A stretch of DNA of 64,000 nt, taken from positions 248,001-312,000 of the forward strand of contig NZ_AORY01000004.1 in assembly GCF_000382485.1 (NCBI RefSeq). Direction: 5' to 3'. Numbering within the stretch: position 1 is the stretch's first letter; each line of letters starts with the position of its first letter. Below are positions 34,015-44,809 of the stretch, piece by piece. The translations under genes were made by a program, and so were the position numbers. The notes beneath the pieces were generated by a model. It did not search any database. It was not told where the DNA came from and was given only the letters and a program-made list of their open reading frames with translations. Source of the DNA: Sphingomonas sp. Mn802worker. GTDB lineage: Bacteria > Pseudomonadota > Alphaproteobacteria > Sphingomonadales > Sphingomonadaceae.

Positions 34015-35316
34015 ATGCAAGACAATCTGACGCCCAAGGCGATCGTCGCCGCGCTCGACGCGCACATCATCGGTCAGCGCGACGCGAAGCGCGCGGTTGC
34101 GGTGGCGCTCCGCAACCGCTGGCGCCGACAGCGGCTCGGCGCCGATCTGCGCGACGAGGTGACGCCCAAGAACATCCTGATGATCGGCCCGACCGGGTGC
34201 GGCAAGACCGAGATCAGCCGCCGTCTGGCGAAACTCGCCGACGCGCCGTTCGTGAAGGTCGAGGCGACCAAGTTCACCGAGGTTGGCTATGTCGGTCGCG
34301 ACGTAGAACAGATCGCGCGCGACCTGGTCGAGGAGGCGGTGCGGCTTGAAAAGGAACGCCGGCGTCTGGCGGTTAAGGACAAGGCCGAGGAAGCGGCGAT
34401 GAACCGCCTGCTCGACGCGCTCGTCGGCAAGGATTCGAGCCAGGCGACGCGCGAGAGCTTTCGCCAGCGCTTCCGCGACGGCCACCTCGACCAGACCGAG
34501 ATCGAGCTCGAACTCAGCCAGACGCCGCAGATGCCGTTCGACATTCCCGGCGGCGGGTCGGTCGGCATGATCAACTTGAGCGAGATGATGGGCAAGGCGT
34601 TCGGCAACAACGCACCCAAGCAGCGCCGCAAGCTGCTCGTCCCCGCCGCGTGGGAGAAGCTGGTCGAGGAGGAAGCCGACAAGCGGCTCGACCAGGACGA
34701 GGTCAGCCGCACCGCGCTTGCCGATGCGGAGGCGAACGGCATCGTCTTCCTTGACGAGATCGACAAGATCGCAGTCAGCGATGTGCGCGGCGGGTCGGTC
34801 AGCCGCGAAGGCGTGCAGCGCGACCTGCTGCCGCTGATCGAAGGGACCACCGTCTCGACCAAGTACGGGCCGATGAAGACCGATCACATCCTCTTCATCG
34901 CATCGGGCGCGTTCCACGTCGCCAAGCCGTCCGACCTGTTGCCCGAGCTTCAGGGCCGACTGCCGATCCGCGTCGAGTTGAAGGGGCTGACCGAGGACGA
35001 TTTCGTCTCGATCCTGTCCGACACCAAGGCGTCGCTGCCCGCGCAATACAGCGCGCTGATCGCCACCGAAGGCATCGAGGTCAGCTTCACCGACAACGGC
35101 ATCCGCGCAATTGCGCGCATCGCGGCGGAAGTGAATGGCGAGATCGAGAACATTGGCGCCCGCCGCTTGCAGACTGTGATGGAGAAGCTGCTGGAGGAAG
35201 TCAGCTTCGACGCCGAGGATCGCAAGGGGGAGAGCCTCGTCGTCGACGCCGCTTACGTCGAGCAGCAGCTCGCCAGCGTCGCACGCAACGCCGACCTCAG
35301 TCGCTTCGTCCTGTAA
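34015..35316 (+). CDS. hslU: ATP-dependent protease ATPase subunit HslU
   Basis: A 433-residue AAA+ unfoldase. [20 protein letters not shown] is Walker A (about residue 57), [20 protein letters not shown] contains the pore loop, and [19 protein letters not shown] is Walker B. The I domain between them is charged and helical. The C-terminal NADLSRFVL is the tail that inserts into HslV. Usual length. The pair degrades misfolded proteins, including under heat stress. Confidence 0.96.
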   Translation: MQDNLTPKAIVAALDAHIIGQRDAKRAVAVALRNRWRRQRLGADLRDEVTPKNILMIGPTGCGKTEISRRLAKLADAPFVKVEATKFTEVGYVGRDVEQIARDLVEEAVRLEKERRRLAVKDKAEEAAMNRLLDALVGKDSSQATRESFRQRFRDGHLDQTEIELELSQTPQMPFDIPGGGSVGMINLSEMMGKAFGNNAPKQRRKLLVPAAWEKLVEEEADKRLDQDEVSRTALADAEANGIVFLDEIDKIAVSDVRGGSVSREGVQRDLLPLIEGTTVSTKYGPMKTDHILFIASGAFHVAKPSDLLPELQGRLPIRVELKGLTEDDFVSILSDTKASLPAQYSALIATEGIEVSFTDNGIRAIARIAAEVNGEIENIGARRLQTVMEKLLEEVSFDAEDRKGESLVVDAAYVEQQLASVARNADLSRFVL

Positions 35317-35341
35317 GGCTGCTGATTGGGCTGGCGGCTCG

Positions 35342-36109
35342 TCAGCCCGACAGCCCGATGATGGCGATCTGTCGTCCGTAATCGGGCTCGCCGCGGTGTG
35401 TCGCGCGGCGATAGCTGAAGAAACGGTCCTCGTCGGCATAGGTGTCGAGCCCCATCGCCTCGATTCGCCGTACGCCCGCTGCCGCCAGTCGGTGAGCGAC
35501 ATAGCCTTCGAGGTCGAACTGCGCGTGGTCGGCGCGACCGTCGGCGAAGAAGCGCTCGTTCGCCGGATCAGCCTCCTCGAATCGCTGCCGAAACGCGGCA
35601 TCGACCTCGTAGCTGGCGCGCGCGATGCACGGTCCGATCGCCGCGGCGATCCGCTGCCGGACTGCGCCGAGCGCTTCCATCGCGTCGAGCGTCGCATCGG
35701 TGACGCCGTCCAGTGCACCCTTCCATCCGGCATGCGCCGCACCGACCACGCCCGCCGCCACATCCGCCAGCAGCACCGGCGCGCAATCCGCGGTGACGAT
35801 GCCGAGTGCGAGCGCGGGATTGTCGGTCACCAGCGCATCGGCGTGTGGGCGCACGCCGTTCGCGAACGGCACCCGTACGGTGACGCAATCGGGCGAGTGG
35901 ATCTGATACGGCGTCAGCAGCGTCGCGCCCGGCCTGACCGCTGCAAGTGCCGCCATGCGGTTCTCCGCCACCGCGTCCTGATCGTCGCTCGATCCCGCAC
36001 CGACGTTCAGCCCCGCGAACACGCCACCCGACGCACCGCCGCGTCGGCCGAGGAATCCGTGCGGCACACCGCCCAGCACATCGGCGCGGATGACCTCGAC
36101 CGCGCTCAC
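35342..36109 (-). CDS. pgeF: Peptidoglycan editing factor PgeF (polyphenol oxidase / laccase-domain family)
   Basis: A 255-residue DUF152 protein. The metal site residues are in TADCAPVLLADVAAGVVGAA and HAGWKGALDGV (H, C, H). GPCIARASYEVDAAFRQRFE and FFSYRRATHRGEPDYGRQIA follow. YfiH/PgeF hydrolyses mistakes in the muropeptide precursor. The GTG start overlaps the GNAT stop (GTGA), so translation is coupled. It is the last gene of the lgt-midA-GNAT-pgeF operon. Confidence 0.9.
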   Translation of the reverse strand: MSAVEVIRADVLGGVPHGFLGRRGGASGGVFAGLNVGAGSSDDQDAVAENRMAALAAVRPGATLLTPYQIHSPDCVTVRVPFANGVRPHADALVTDNPALALGIVTADCAPVLLADVAAGVVGAAHAGWKGALDGVTDATLDAMEALGAVRQRIAAAIGPCIARASYEVDAAFRQRFEEADPANERFFADGRADHAQFDLEGYVAHRLAAAGVRRIEAMGLDTYADEDRFFSYRRATHRGEPDYGRQIAIIGLSG

Positions 36110-36621
36110 AGCGCCAGCCGCATAATTAGGTCGCGATCGACCTGCGTTCCGGTCTGGAACGCGTAATCGCCGACGTGGACGAAGCCGTGCTTTTCGTAGA
36201 AGCGCCGCGCCCGCGCATTTTCCTCCCAGACGGTCAGCAGCAGGCTAGACGCACCGCGCGACTGCGCGATCCGGCGAGACCAGTCGAGCAGCGCGGGCGC
36301 GACCCCTTGTCCGTGGAAGTCGCGATCGACGTAGAGCTGCCGCAGCTGGTGTGCGCCGCTCGCATCGACCTCGTCAGTGAAGATCGGCGTGCTCATCTTC
36401 GCATAGCCGATTACGTGGCTGTCGCTCAAAGCGACACGGTAGTCGAACGCCGGGTCGGGTAGGTCGCGGATCAGCGCTCCCGCCTGACCGAACGCCTCCG
36501 CCAGGTAGCGCTCGATGTCAGCCGCTGATGCGGAATGCCTGAAGGTGTCGAGCCACACCCGACGCGCCATTGCGTCGATCGCCGGACCGTCGTCGGGCAG
36601 GGCGTCGCGGTAGACGATCAC
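36106..36621 (-). CDS. GNAT-family N-acetyltransferase
   Basis: A 171-residue acetyltransferase starting (GTG 36621) IVYRDALPDDGPAIDAMARR. The acetyl-CoA loop is LYVDRDFHGQGVAPALLDWS (motif A, Q-x-x-G-x-G/A type, about residues 97-116). ENARARRFYEKHGFVHVGDY is motif B. The substrate is unknown. It begins 25 bases after the methyltransferase stop and ends overlapping pgeF by 4 bases. Confidence 0.88.
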   Translation of the reverse strand: MIVYRDALPDDGPAIDAMARRVWLDTFRHSASAADIERYLAEAFGQAGALIRDLPDPAFDYRVALSDSHVIGYAKMSTPIFTDEVDASGAHQLRQLYVDRDFHGQGVAPALLDWSRRIAQSRGASSLLLTVWEENARARRFYEKHGFVHVGDYAFQTGTQVDRDLIMRLAL

Positions 36622-36646
36622 GCGAGGCTTGCTCGGCGACAATGGA

Positions 36647-37687
36647 TCACGCGAACCCCGCCGGCTCGGGCCAGTCGCGGTGCCGAACCGCCATGACGCG
36701 GAACAGCTCGCCCATCTCCTCGACCAGCCGGCGGCGATCCTCCGCCACCCGCGGCCCCAGCGCCGCGGCCCGCGCATCGATGCCAAGCGCCGACAGGAAC
36801 GCGCCTTGCCCGGTCGGCCCGGAGCGCCGGCATCCGGAAGCCTCCGCCGCGAGCGCGAGCGTCGCGAAATCGACGTGCGCGGTCAGGTCCTGCTCGCCCG
36901 GCGCCTCGAACGGATTGGCATAAGCGTGGCCGCGCACCGCCTGCAGCGTGTCGCCAACCGCCGGCCCCTCGTAGCCGTAATCGATCACCAGCATCGCACC
37001 GCCCTGCGCTTCGATCAGCGCGGAAAGCCCCGCCATGATCGCGACGCTGGCGGGCGAGGTCTCGACCACCGACCCGGGTCCCGCCGCGTCGAGCGCTTCG
37101 GGCATGATCCCCGCCGGCATCGCGCCGCCCGCGATCGGCAGGAACAACGTGTCCTGGCACGCGACCAGCCGCTCGCGCCAGCCATCGGCGCCGCGTACCA
37201 ACTGCCGGATCGGCAACGCATCAAAGAATTCGTTGGCGACGACGAGCAGCGGCACGTCGGCGGGCAGCGTCGACACATCGTCGTGCCACGTCGCCCCGGG
37301 CACCGCGCGCGCCTGCACCTCGCGCAGCGCCGGACTGTTCTCGACGAAATGAACCGCTGGCATCAGCCCCGCTGCCCGCATTGCGCGCAGCGCGTCGGCA
37401 GTCAGCGTGCCTCGGCCCGGACCCAGCTCGACCCAGGCAATCTCAGGACGCCCCGCCCGGTCCCATAGGTCCGCCGCCCACAACCCGATCAGCTCGCCAA
37501 ACATTTGGCTGATCTCCGGCGCGGTGGTGAAGTCGCCGCCCGCCCCCAGCGGATCGCGCGTCGCGTAATAATGCGCGTTGGCAGCCGCCATGAACTGGCT
37601 GACCGGGATCGGCCCCCCCAGCGTGATCGCGCGCGCCAGCCGCTCGGCGAGCAGCGGCTCGCGCCTCGACGTGCCCGGCGGCGGCAC
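36647..37687 (-). CDS. NDUFAF7/MidA-type SAM-dependent methyltransferase
   Basis: A 346-residue class I methyltransferase. PISQFM-like PIPVSQFMAAANAHYYATRD opens the domain, followed by DFTTAPEISQMFGELIGLWA and the SAM-binding VELGPGRGTLTADALRAMRA. The human relative NDUFAF7 methylates a complex I arginine. The start is uncertain. GTG 37687 is in frame, but a GGAGAG sits six bases before a CTG at 37708 that overlaps the lgt stop. Positioned between lgt and the GNAT gene. Confidence 0.88.
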   Translation of the reverse strand: MPPPGTSRREPLLAERLARAITLGGPIPVSQFMAAANAHYYATRDPLGAGGDFTTAPEISQMFGELIGLWAADLWDRAGRPEIAWVELGPGRGTLTADALRAMRAAGLMPAVHFVENSPALREVQARAVPGATWHDDVSTLPADVPLLVVANEFFDALPIRQLVRGADGWRERLVACQDTLFLPIAGGAMPAGIMPEALDAAGPGSVVETSPASVAIMAGLSALIEAQGGAMLVIDYGYEGPAVGDTLQAVRGHAYANPFEAPGEQDLTAHVDFATLALAAEASGCRRSGPTGQGAFLSALGIDARAAALGPRVAEDRRRLVEEMGELFRVMAVRHRDWPEPAGFA

Positions 37688-37704
37688 CAGCGGGTGATCG
37701 CTGC

Positions 37705-38598
37705 TCAGGCGACGCTCTCCAGCCCGCCGGTCGGTTCGATCCGCTGGCGACGTCCCGGCGCCGTCGCGATCAGGAACGCGCCCGCCAGCACCATCGGGAT
37801 GCACAGCACCTGACCCATGTGGATCGTGTTGGCGAAGAACGTGCCCGCGAACTGCGCGTCGGGCTCGCGGAAGAACTCGACAATGAACCGCGCCACGCCG
37901 TAGCCGAGCAGGAACAGCCCGACGAGCTTGCCCGGCTGGTACCGCGCCTTGGTCCGCCAGAAGAAGAACCACAGCAGCATGAACAGGCAGATGCCCTCCA
38001 ACCCCGCCTCGTACAGCTGGCTCGGATGCCTGGCGGGCTCGACAAACCCGGTCGGCACGGTACGCTCGAACACGATCGCCCAGGGCGCGTCGCTCGGCTT
38101 TCCCCATAGCTCACCGTTCACGAAGTTCGCCAGCCGGCCGAAGAACAGCCCGAACGGCACGACGCAGGCGACATAGTCGTGGATGCGCAACCAGTTGAGC
38201 TTGTGCTTCCTCGCGAACCAGATGATGCCCAGCGACGTGCCGATCACGCCGCCGTGGAACGACATGCCGCCGTCCCACAATCGCAGGATGCGCAAGGGAC
38301 TGGACAGCATTTCCGGTGCGTAGAACAGCACGTAGCCGATCCGCCCGCCCAGAATAATGCCGAGCGTCGCGTAGAAAACCAGATCGTCGGCGTGCCGCCG
38401 TGCCATTGGTGCGCCGGGCTGCGCAAGCAGTTTCAGCAGGTACCACCAGCCGACGACGATGCCCGCGATATAGGCGAGACTGTACCAGCGCAGCGTGAAG
38501 AAGCCGAGCGTGAACACGTCGGGGTGGAGGCCGAGATCGGCGAAACGGAGGTGGCCGGTGCCCGCGTAGGCGGCATCGGCGAGTATCGGCAGGATCAA
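37705..38598 (-). CDS. lgt: Prolipoprotein diacylglyceryl transferase Lgt
   Basis: A 297-residue membrane enzyme that transfers diacylglycerol to the lipobox cysteine of prolipoproteins. Conserved blocks include [40 protein letters not shown] and [20 protein letters not shown], including the catalytic histidine and arginine. The start is TTG 38598 behind GAGGGGAAAG, giving [13 protein letters not shown]. Several lipoproteins in this window (SodC, OmpA-like, 56788 gene) would be substrates. Confidence 0.93.
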   Translation of the reverse strand: MILPILADAAYAGTGHLRFADLGLHPDVFTLGFFTLRWYSLAYIAGIVVGWWYLLKLLAQPGAPMARRHADDLVFYATLGIILGGRIGYVLFYAPEMLSSPLRILRLWDGGMSFHGGVIGTSLGIIWFARKHKLNWLRIHDYVACVVPFGLFFGRLANFVNGELWGKPSDAPWAIVFERTVPTGFVEPARHPSQLYEAGLEGICLFMLLWFFFWRTKARYQPGKLVGLFLLGYGVARFIVEFFREPDAQFAGTFFANTIHMGQVLCIPMVLAGAFLIATAPGRRQRIEPTGGLESVA

Positions 38599-38678
38599 GG
38601 CTTTCCCCTCAACATCGTCGCCTCCATAAGGAGCCAAGGGCACAAGACCAAGCCGTCAACGGCGGCCAAGCGGAGAGA

Positions 38679-40379
<1,701 letters not shown>

Positions 40380-40430
40380 CCGTTCTCGCGGCTGCTTGTT
40401 CGTTTCGGCCGGGCGGGTAAGGAGCGAGCG

Positions 40431-42650
40431 ATGCCAACGCTTTCGCGCCGCAATGTCCTCGTCGCTGGCGGAGCGGGCGTGGGGGTGCTGGTCGCCTGGG
40501 CCGCGTGGCCCAGGCGGTACGCACCGAACCTGCCGGTCGCGGCAGACGAGACGCTGTTCGGCGGTTTCCTGAAGATCGCGCGCGATGGGCGCGTCATCGT
40601 CGCGGTGCCGCAGGTCGAGCACGGGCAGGGCGTCTACACCACGCTGCCGCAGATCGTCGCCGACGAGCTCGGCGCCGACTGGCGCACGGTCGCGGTCGAG
40701 CCCGCGCCGATCAATCCGCTCTACGCCAACCCGCTCGCCGCCGACGTGTTGTTCGCAGGCGGGTTCGATCACGTACCCGCTGGCTTGCGCGAAGAGCATC
40801 TGACGCGTGACGCGGTGATGCTGACGGCTGGCTCGACTTCGGTCCGCCGCTTCGAGCAGAGCTTGCGCGAAGCCGGTGCCGCCGCGCGCGTGCTGATGTG
40901 CAAGGCAGCGGCGGCGCGCTGGGATGCCGACTGGCAGGCGTGCGACACCGCCGACGGCTTCGTCGTGCTCGACGGGCGCAGGTTGCGCTTCGGCGAACTG
41001 GCCGAGGCCGCGGCGGGCTATGCGCTTCCCGACGAGCTGCCACTGCGCTTCGGCGATGATGGTCGGTTGAGCGGCCGGTCGCTGCCGCGGCTCGATGCGC
41101 CTGCCAAGGTCGACGGCTCGGCCAATTACGCCGGCGATGTGCGGCTGCCCGACATGGTGTTCGCCAGCATCCGCCAGGGTCCGCTTGGCGACACCCGGCT
41201 GCGCTCGTTCAACCGCAACGCGGCGGAAGGGATACAGGGCGTGGTCGGCGTGGTTGCGCGCGATACCTGGGTCGCGGTTGCGGCGAACAATTGGTGGGCA
41301 GCGAACCGCGGCCTCGACGCGCTCGATCCCCGGTTCGAGACGCGCGGGCCGCCGATCGACACGGCGTCGATCGATCGCAGGCTCGACACAGCGCTGGCGG
41401 GCGATGGCTTCCGCGTCGCCGCCGCCGGCGACCTCGCGGCGGTGTTCGGCGGCGCGCGCATCTATACCGCCGATTATCAGGTCGGCCTGTCGCTTCACCC
41501 GTCGCTTGAGACGCCGACCGCGACCGCACACTGGCGCGACGACGCGCTCGAACTCTGGATCGCGACGCAGGCGCCGACCAGCGCGCGCAACGCCGCGGCG
41601 GCTGCGCTCGACATTGCTCCTAAGCGAGTCACGGTTCACGCGATGATTGTCGGCGGTTCGTTCGGCCAGGCGCTCGAAACCGAGATCGCGGCGCAGGCCG
41701 CCACCCTCGCGCGTGAGTTGAAGCGACCGGTCCAACTCACCTGGTCGCGCGGCGAGACGGCGCTGCACGACCGCTTCCGCGCTCCCGCGCGCGCCCGGAT
41801 GAGCGCGCGGCTCGGTCCCGGCGGCGCGATCCTCGGCTGGCAGGCGAAGGTCGCCGCGCCTGAGACCGGCGCGCAATTGGCGGCGCGGCTTCTGCCCGAT
41901 GATCCGCTACGCCGCGCGGCGGCAGCGCTGCCGATCGGCGCGGACGACTACGCCATATCGGGCGCGATCCCGCCCTACGCCATTCCCGCACTCGCGATCG
42001 ATCACCACCCGGCCGACATCGGCGTGCGCGTCGGGCACCTGCGCGGGCTGGCGGATGGCTACAACGCCTTCTTCACCGAATGCTTCATTGACGAGCTCGC
42101 GCACGCGGGCGGGAACGAGCCGATGAGCTACCGGATCGGGATGCTCGGCGGCAACGCGCGGCTGGCACGCTGCCTGACCACGGCCGCCGCGCTCGGCGGA
42201 TGGCAAGGCGGCGTTGCGGGCAGCGCTCAGGGGATCGCCTGCCACGCGGTCGCGGGCAGCTTCATCGCGGTATTGGCGGAGGCGCGCGTCGACGATGCTG
42301 GGCGCGTCCGGGTCGACCGGCTGGTTGCCGCGGTCGATTGCGGCCGCGCGATCAACCCCGACGTGGTGCGTCAGCAGATCGAGGGCGGGCTGATCCTGGG
42401 CGTCGCACTGGCGACCGGCTGCGCGACAGGGATCGAGCGCAATCTGCCGACCACGCGCTTGTTCGGCGACTTCGCGATGCCGACACTCGCCACCGCGCCC
42501 GAGGTGACGGTCGAGCTGATCCCCAGCAACATCGATCCGGGCGGCGTGTCGGACCTCGGGATACCCGCGGTCGCCCCGGCCGTTGCCAATGCGCTGCGCG
42601 CCGCGACCGGTGTGCGGCTCCGTTCGCTTCCCCTGCAACCCCGCGCCTGA
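40431..42650 (+). CDS. Xanthine dehydrogenase-family molybdopterin-binding subunit (IorB/aldehyde dehydrogenase-like)
   Basis: A 739-residue large subunit of the molybdenum hydroxylase family. The start MPTLSRRNVLVAGGAGVGVL looks like a Tat signal (SRRNV). VPQVEHGQGVYTTLPQIVAD is the first molybdopterin block, SLPRLDAPAKVDGSANYAGD the domain that begins many IorB proteins, VDRLVAAVDCGRAINPDVV a late block and GGVSDLGIPAVAPAVANAL near the end. The partner 2Fe-2S subunit is not adjacent, which is unusual. Likely oxidises an aldehyde or N-heterocycle. It ends 11 bases before hemH. Confidence 0.85.
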   Translation: MPTLSRRNVLVAGGAGVGVLVAWAAWPRRYAPNLPVAADETLFGGFLKIARDGRVIVAVPQVEHGQGVYTTLPQIVADELGADWRTVAVEPAPINPLYANPLAADVLFAGGFDHVPAGLREEHLTRDAVMLTAGSTSVRRFEQSLREAGAAARVLMCKAAAARWDADWQACDTADGFVVLDGRRLRFGELAEAAAGYALPDELPLRFGDDGRLSGRSLPRLDAPAKVDGSANYAGDVRLPDMVFASIRQGPLGDTRLRSFNRNAAEGIQGVVGVVARDTWVAVAANNWWAANRGLDALDPRFETRGPPIDTASIDRRLDTALAGDGFRVAAAGDLAAVFGGARIYTADYQVGLSLHPSLETPTATAHWRDDALELWIATQAPTSARNAAAAALDIAPKRVTVHAMIVGGSFGQALETEIAAQAATLARELKRPVQLTWSRGETALHDRFRAPARARMSARLGPGGAILGWQAKVAAPETGAQLAARLLPDDPLRRAAAALPIGADDYAISGAIPPYAIPALAIDHHPADIGVRVGHLRGLADGYNAFFTECFIDELAHAGGNEPMSYRIGMLGGNARLARCLTTAAALGGWQGGVAGSAQGIACHAVAGSFIAVLAEARVDDAGRVRVDRLVAAVDCGRAINPDVVRQQIEGGLILGVALATGCATGIERNLPTTRLFGDFAMPTLATAPEVTVELIPSNIDPGGVSDLGIPAVAPAVANALRAATGVRLRSLPLQPRA

Positions 42651-42661
42651 GGCATTCGCCC

Positions 42662-43666
42662 ATGATCCCCGCCGGCCACCCTGCCATTCCGCGCCCGCGC
42701 ATCGGCGTGCTGCTGATCAACCTCGGCACGCCCGATGGGCCAGATCCCAAGTCGGTCAAGCGCTACCTGGCGGAGTTCCTGTCCGACCGCCGCGTCGTCG
42801 AGCTTCCGCGGATCGCATGGCAGCCGATCCTGCGCGGCGTGGTGCTGACCACCCGGCCGAGGAAATCCGCGCACGCCTACAGCCAGGTCTGGCGTGACGA
42901 CGGCTCCCCGCTGGCGGCGATTACGCGCGCGCAGGCGCTGGCATTGAAGGACGCGTTCGGCGACGACGTGCTGGTCGACTGGGCGATGCGCTATGGCCGC
43001 CCCGCGATCGCAGAGCGATTGCAGACGATGAAAGACGCCGGCTGCGAGCGCATTCTGCTCGCCCCGCTCTACCCGCAATATTGCGCCGCGACCACTGCGA
43101 CCGCCAACGACAAGGCGTTTGCGCATCTGGCGACGATGCGCTGGCAGCCCGCGATCCGCACGCTGCCGCCTTATTACGACGACCCGGCCTATATCGACGC
43201 ACTGGCGCAGAGCGTGCGTACCGGCCTCGCCGCGCTCGACTTCACCCCCGATGCGGTAATGGCAAGCTTCCACGGCATGCCGCAGCGGACGTTGGAGCTG
43301 GGCGACCCTTACCATTGTCATTGCCGCAAGACCGGGCGGCTGCTCGGTGAGGCGCTGGGGATCGATCTGACCATCACCTTCCAGTCGCGCTTCGGAAAGG
43401 CGAAGTGGCTTGAGCCCGCCACCGACACGGTCCTCGCCGAGATGCCGGAACGTGGCGTGAAGAAGGTCGCGATCGTCGCGCCCGGCTTCTCCGCCGACTG
43501 CGTCGAGACGCTGGAGGAACTGACGATCCGCGGGCGCGAGACGTTCGAGGCGGCGGGCGGCACGCACTTCGGCTACCTGCCGTGCCTCAACGACACGCCC
43601 GTCGGCATCGAAATGTTACGCACGGTCATCGCGCGCGAGCTTGAAGGCTGGACGACCCGCCTCTAG
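42662..43666 (+). CDS. hemH: Ferrochelatase
   Basis: A 334-residue enzyme that inserts Fe(II) into protoporphyrin IX. It starts MIPAGHPAIPRPRIGVLLIN. LGTPDGPDPKSVKRYLAEFL is typical of the N-terminus; the metal-binding histidine is in VMASFHGMPQRTLELGDPYH and the glutamate in CVETLEELTIRGRETF. APLYPQYCAATTATANDKAF is another conserved block. The upstream oxidoreductase frame ends 11 bases before the ATG, so the two may be cotranscribed. Confidence 0.95.
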   Translation: MIPAGHPAIPRPRIGVLLINLGTPDGPDPKSVKRYLAEFLSDRRVVELPRIAWQPILRGVVLTTRPRKSAHAYSQVWRDDGSPLAAITRAQALALKDAFGDDVLVDWAMRYGRPAIAERLQTMKDAGCERILLAPLYPQYCAATTATANDKAFAHLATMRWQPAIRTLPPYYDDPAYIDALAQSVRTGLAALDFTPDAVMASFHGMPQRTLELGDPYHCHCRKTGRLLGEALGIDLTITFQSRFGKAKWLEPATDTVLAEMPERGVKKVAIVAPGFSADCVETLEELTIRGRETFEAAGGTHFGYLPCLNDTPVGIEMLRTVIARELEGWTTRL

Positions 43667-43697
43667 CCTTTGATGCGGACAAGGAGAGGACGCATCG

Positions 43698-44420
43698 ATG
43701 GCACGCGTAGCAATCGTGACGGGTGGAACACGCGGCATCGGCGAGGCGATCAGCGTCGCGCTACGCGACATGGAGCTGACCGTCGCCGCCAATTACGCCG
43801 GTAACGACGAACGCGCGCGCGCCTTCACCGACCGCACCGGCATCGCGGCTTTCAAGTGGGACGTGGCCGACTATGACGCCTGTCAGGCGGGGGTCGCGCG
43901 CGTCGTCGACGAACTCGGTCCCGTCGACGTGCTGGTCAACAATGCCGGCATCACGCGCGACGGCACGATCATGAAGCTGAGCTACGAGATGTGGCGCGAG
44001 GTGATCGACACCAACCTTGGTGGTTGCTTCAACATGGCGAAGGCGGTGTTCCCCGGCATGCGCGACCGCAAATGGGGCCGCATCGTCAACATCGGCTCGA
44101 TCAACGGACAGGCCGGACAATACGGCCAAGTCAACTATGCCGCGGCGAAAAGCGGCATCCACGGCTTCACCAAGGCACTGTCGCAGGAAGGCGCGCGTAC
44201 CGGCATCACGGTCAACGCGATCGCGCCCGGCTATATCGACACCGACATGGTCGCAGCGGTGCCGGGCGAGGTGCTGGAGAAAATCGTCGCGAAGATCCCG
44301 GTCGGGCGGCTCGGCCAGGCGCAGGAGATCGCGCGCGGCGTCGCCTTCCTGTGTTCCGACGACGCGGGGTTCGTGACGGGATCGACGCTAAGCATTAATG
44401 GTGGGCAGCACATGTACTGA
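43698..44420 (+). CDS. phaB: Acetoacetyl-CoA reductase (PhaB-like SDR)
   Basis: A 240-residue short-chain dehydrogenase. TGGTRGIGEA is the NADPH loop (TGxxxGIG), NNAGITRDGTIMKLSYEMWR is the NNAG region and WGRIVNIGSINGQAGQYGQV with NYAAAKSGIHGFTK contains the Ser-Tyr-Lys triad. GITVNAIAPGYIDTDMV and NGGQHMY end it as in PhaB. It reduces acetoacetyl-CoA to (R)-3-hydroxybutyryl-CoA for PHB. ACAAGGAGAGGAC precedes the ATG. No PHB synthase is in the window. A longer 3-ketoacyl substrate remains possible. Confidence 0.88.
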   Translation: MARVAIVTGGTRGIGEAISVALRDMELTVAANYAGNDERARAFTDRTGIAAFKWDVADYDACQAGVARVVDELGPVDVLVNNAGITRDGTIMKLSYEMWREVIDTNLGGCFNMAKAVFPGMRDRKWGRIVNIGSINGQAGQYGQVNYAAAKSGIHGFTKALSQEGARTGITVNAIAPGYIDTDMVAAVPGEVLEKIVAKIPVGRLGQAQEIARGVAFLCSDDAGFVTGSTLSINGGQHMY

Positions 44421-44633
44421 CGGGCGCCGGCGCGTCGGCGAAGCGACGGCGCCGATGCGCGCAGCGCAGCGCCCGGCACGGCCGGCGGGTCGCGCCAGCG
44501 ATCCCGTCCGACGTCATGGCGGCGGCTTCGCCGTCGCCCGGCCTTCTAGATCGTCGGTACAGATAAGAGTCGCCACGGCAAAGCCGCGACGAACACGTCG
44601 GATGGAATCGGCGGACGCCGACCCGCCGGCCGA

Positions 44634-44683
44634 TTTGATCGCTGCGCTTTGCGCATCGGCTCGCGGGCGAGCCTGCGATCAAA
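44634..44683. repeat. Perfect three-way-junction palindrome
   Basis: TTTGATCGC (44634-44642) pairs perfectly with GCGATCAAA (44675-44683). Inside are two complete hairpins: TGCGC-TTT-GCGCA (44643-44655) and GGCTCG-CGGG-CGAGCC (44658-44673). Only three bases in the whole 50-nt block are outside a stem or loop of this fold. On either strand the DNA or its RNA would fold as a compact cloverleaf-like junction. Confidence 0.7.
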
Positions 44684-44726
44684 CACAACGGGCCGGCCGC
44701 CTTTCGGCAACCGGCCCGCGCCCCCG

Positions 44727-44761
44727 GATACGCTACGCGGGGGAACTCGATACGCTACGCG
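44727..44761. repeat. Two 13-base direct repeats
   Basis: GATACGCTACGCG occurs at 44727-44739 and again at 44749-44761, 22 bases apart. The second copy lies inside a short inverted repeat (ACTCG...CGAGT). Confidence 0.7.
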
Positions 44762-44809
44762 AGTAGGGAAGGACGGCGCGGGGATGATCCGCCGCGCCGG
44801 CCAAGAGGG

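Larger units (their letters stand above)
44421..44809. other. Gene-free, strongly structured spacer
   Basis: About 390 bases without a credible gene between phaB and a glycine-zipper gene. It holds several hairpins: GGCGGCGGC-TTC-GCCGTCGCC (44518-44538), a three-way-junction palindrome (44634-44683), CGGGCCGG paired with CCGGCCCG (about 44689-44718) and a pair of 13-base direct repeats (44727-44761). An open frame crosses it but is arginine-rich and has no ribosome site. This may be a repetitive intergenic element or a terminator cluster. Confidence 0.55.

Noticed and set aside
33958-35763. A 601-codon open frame on the minus strand
   Set aside because: Antisense to hslU and the end of pgeF, both certain. 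No motif, composition typical of a shadow frame.
44398-44766. Open frame of 122 codons across the structured spacer
   Set aside because: Starts inside phaB, is arginine-rich and covers palindromes on which amino-acid selection is not visible.
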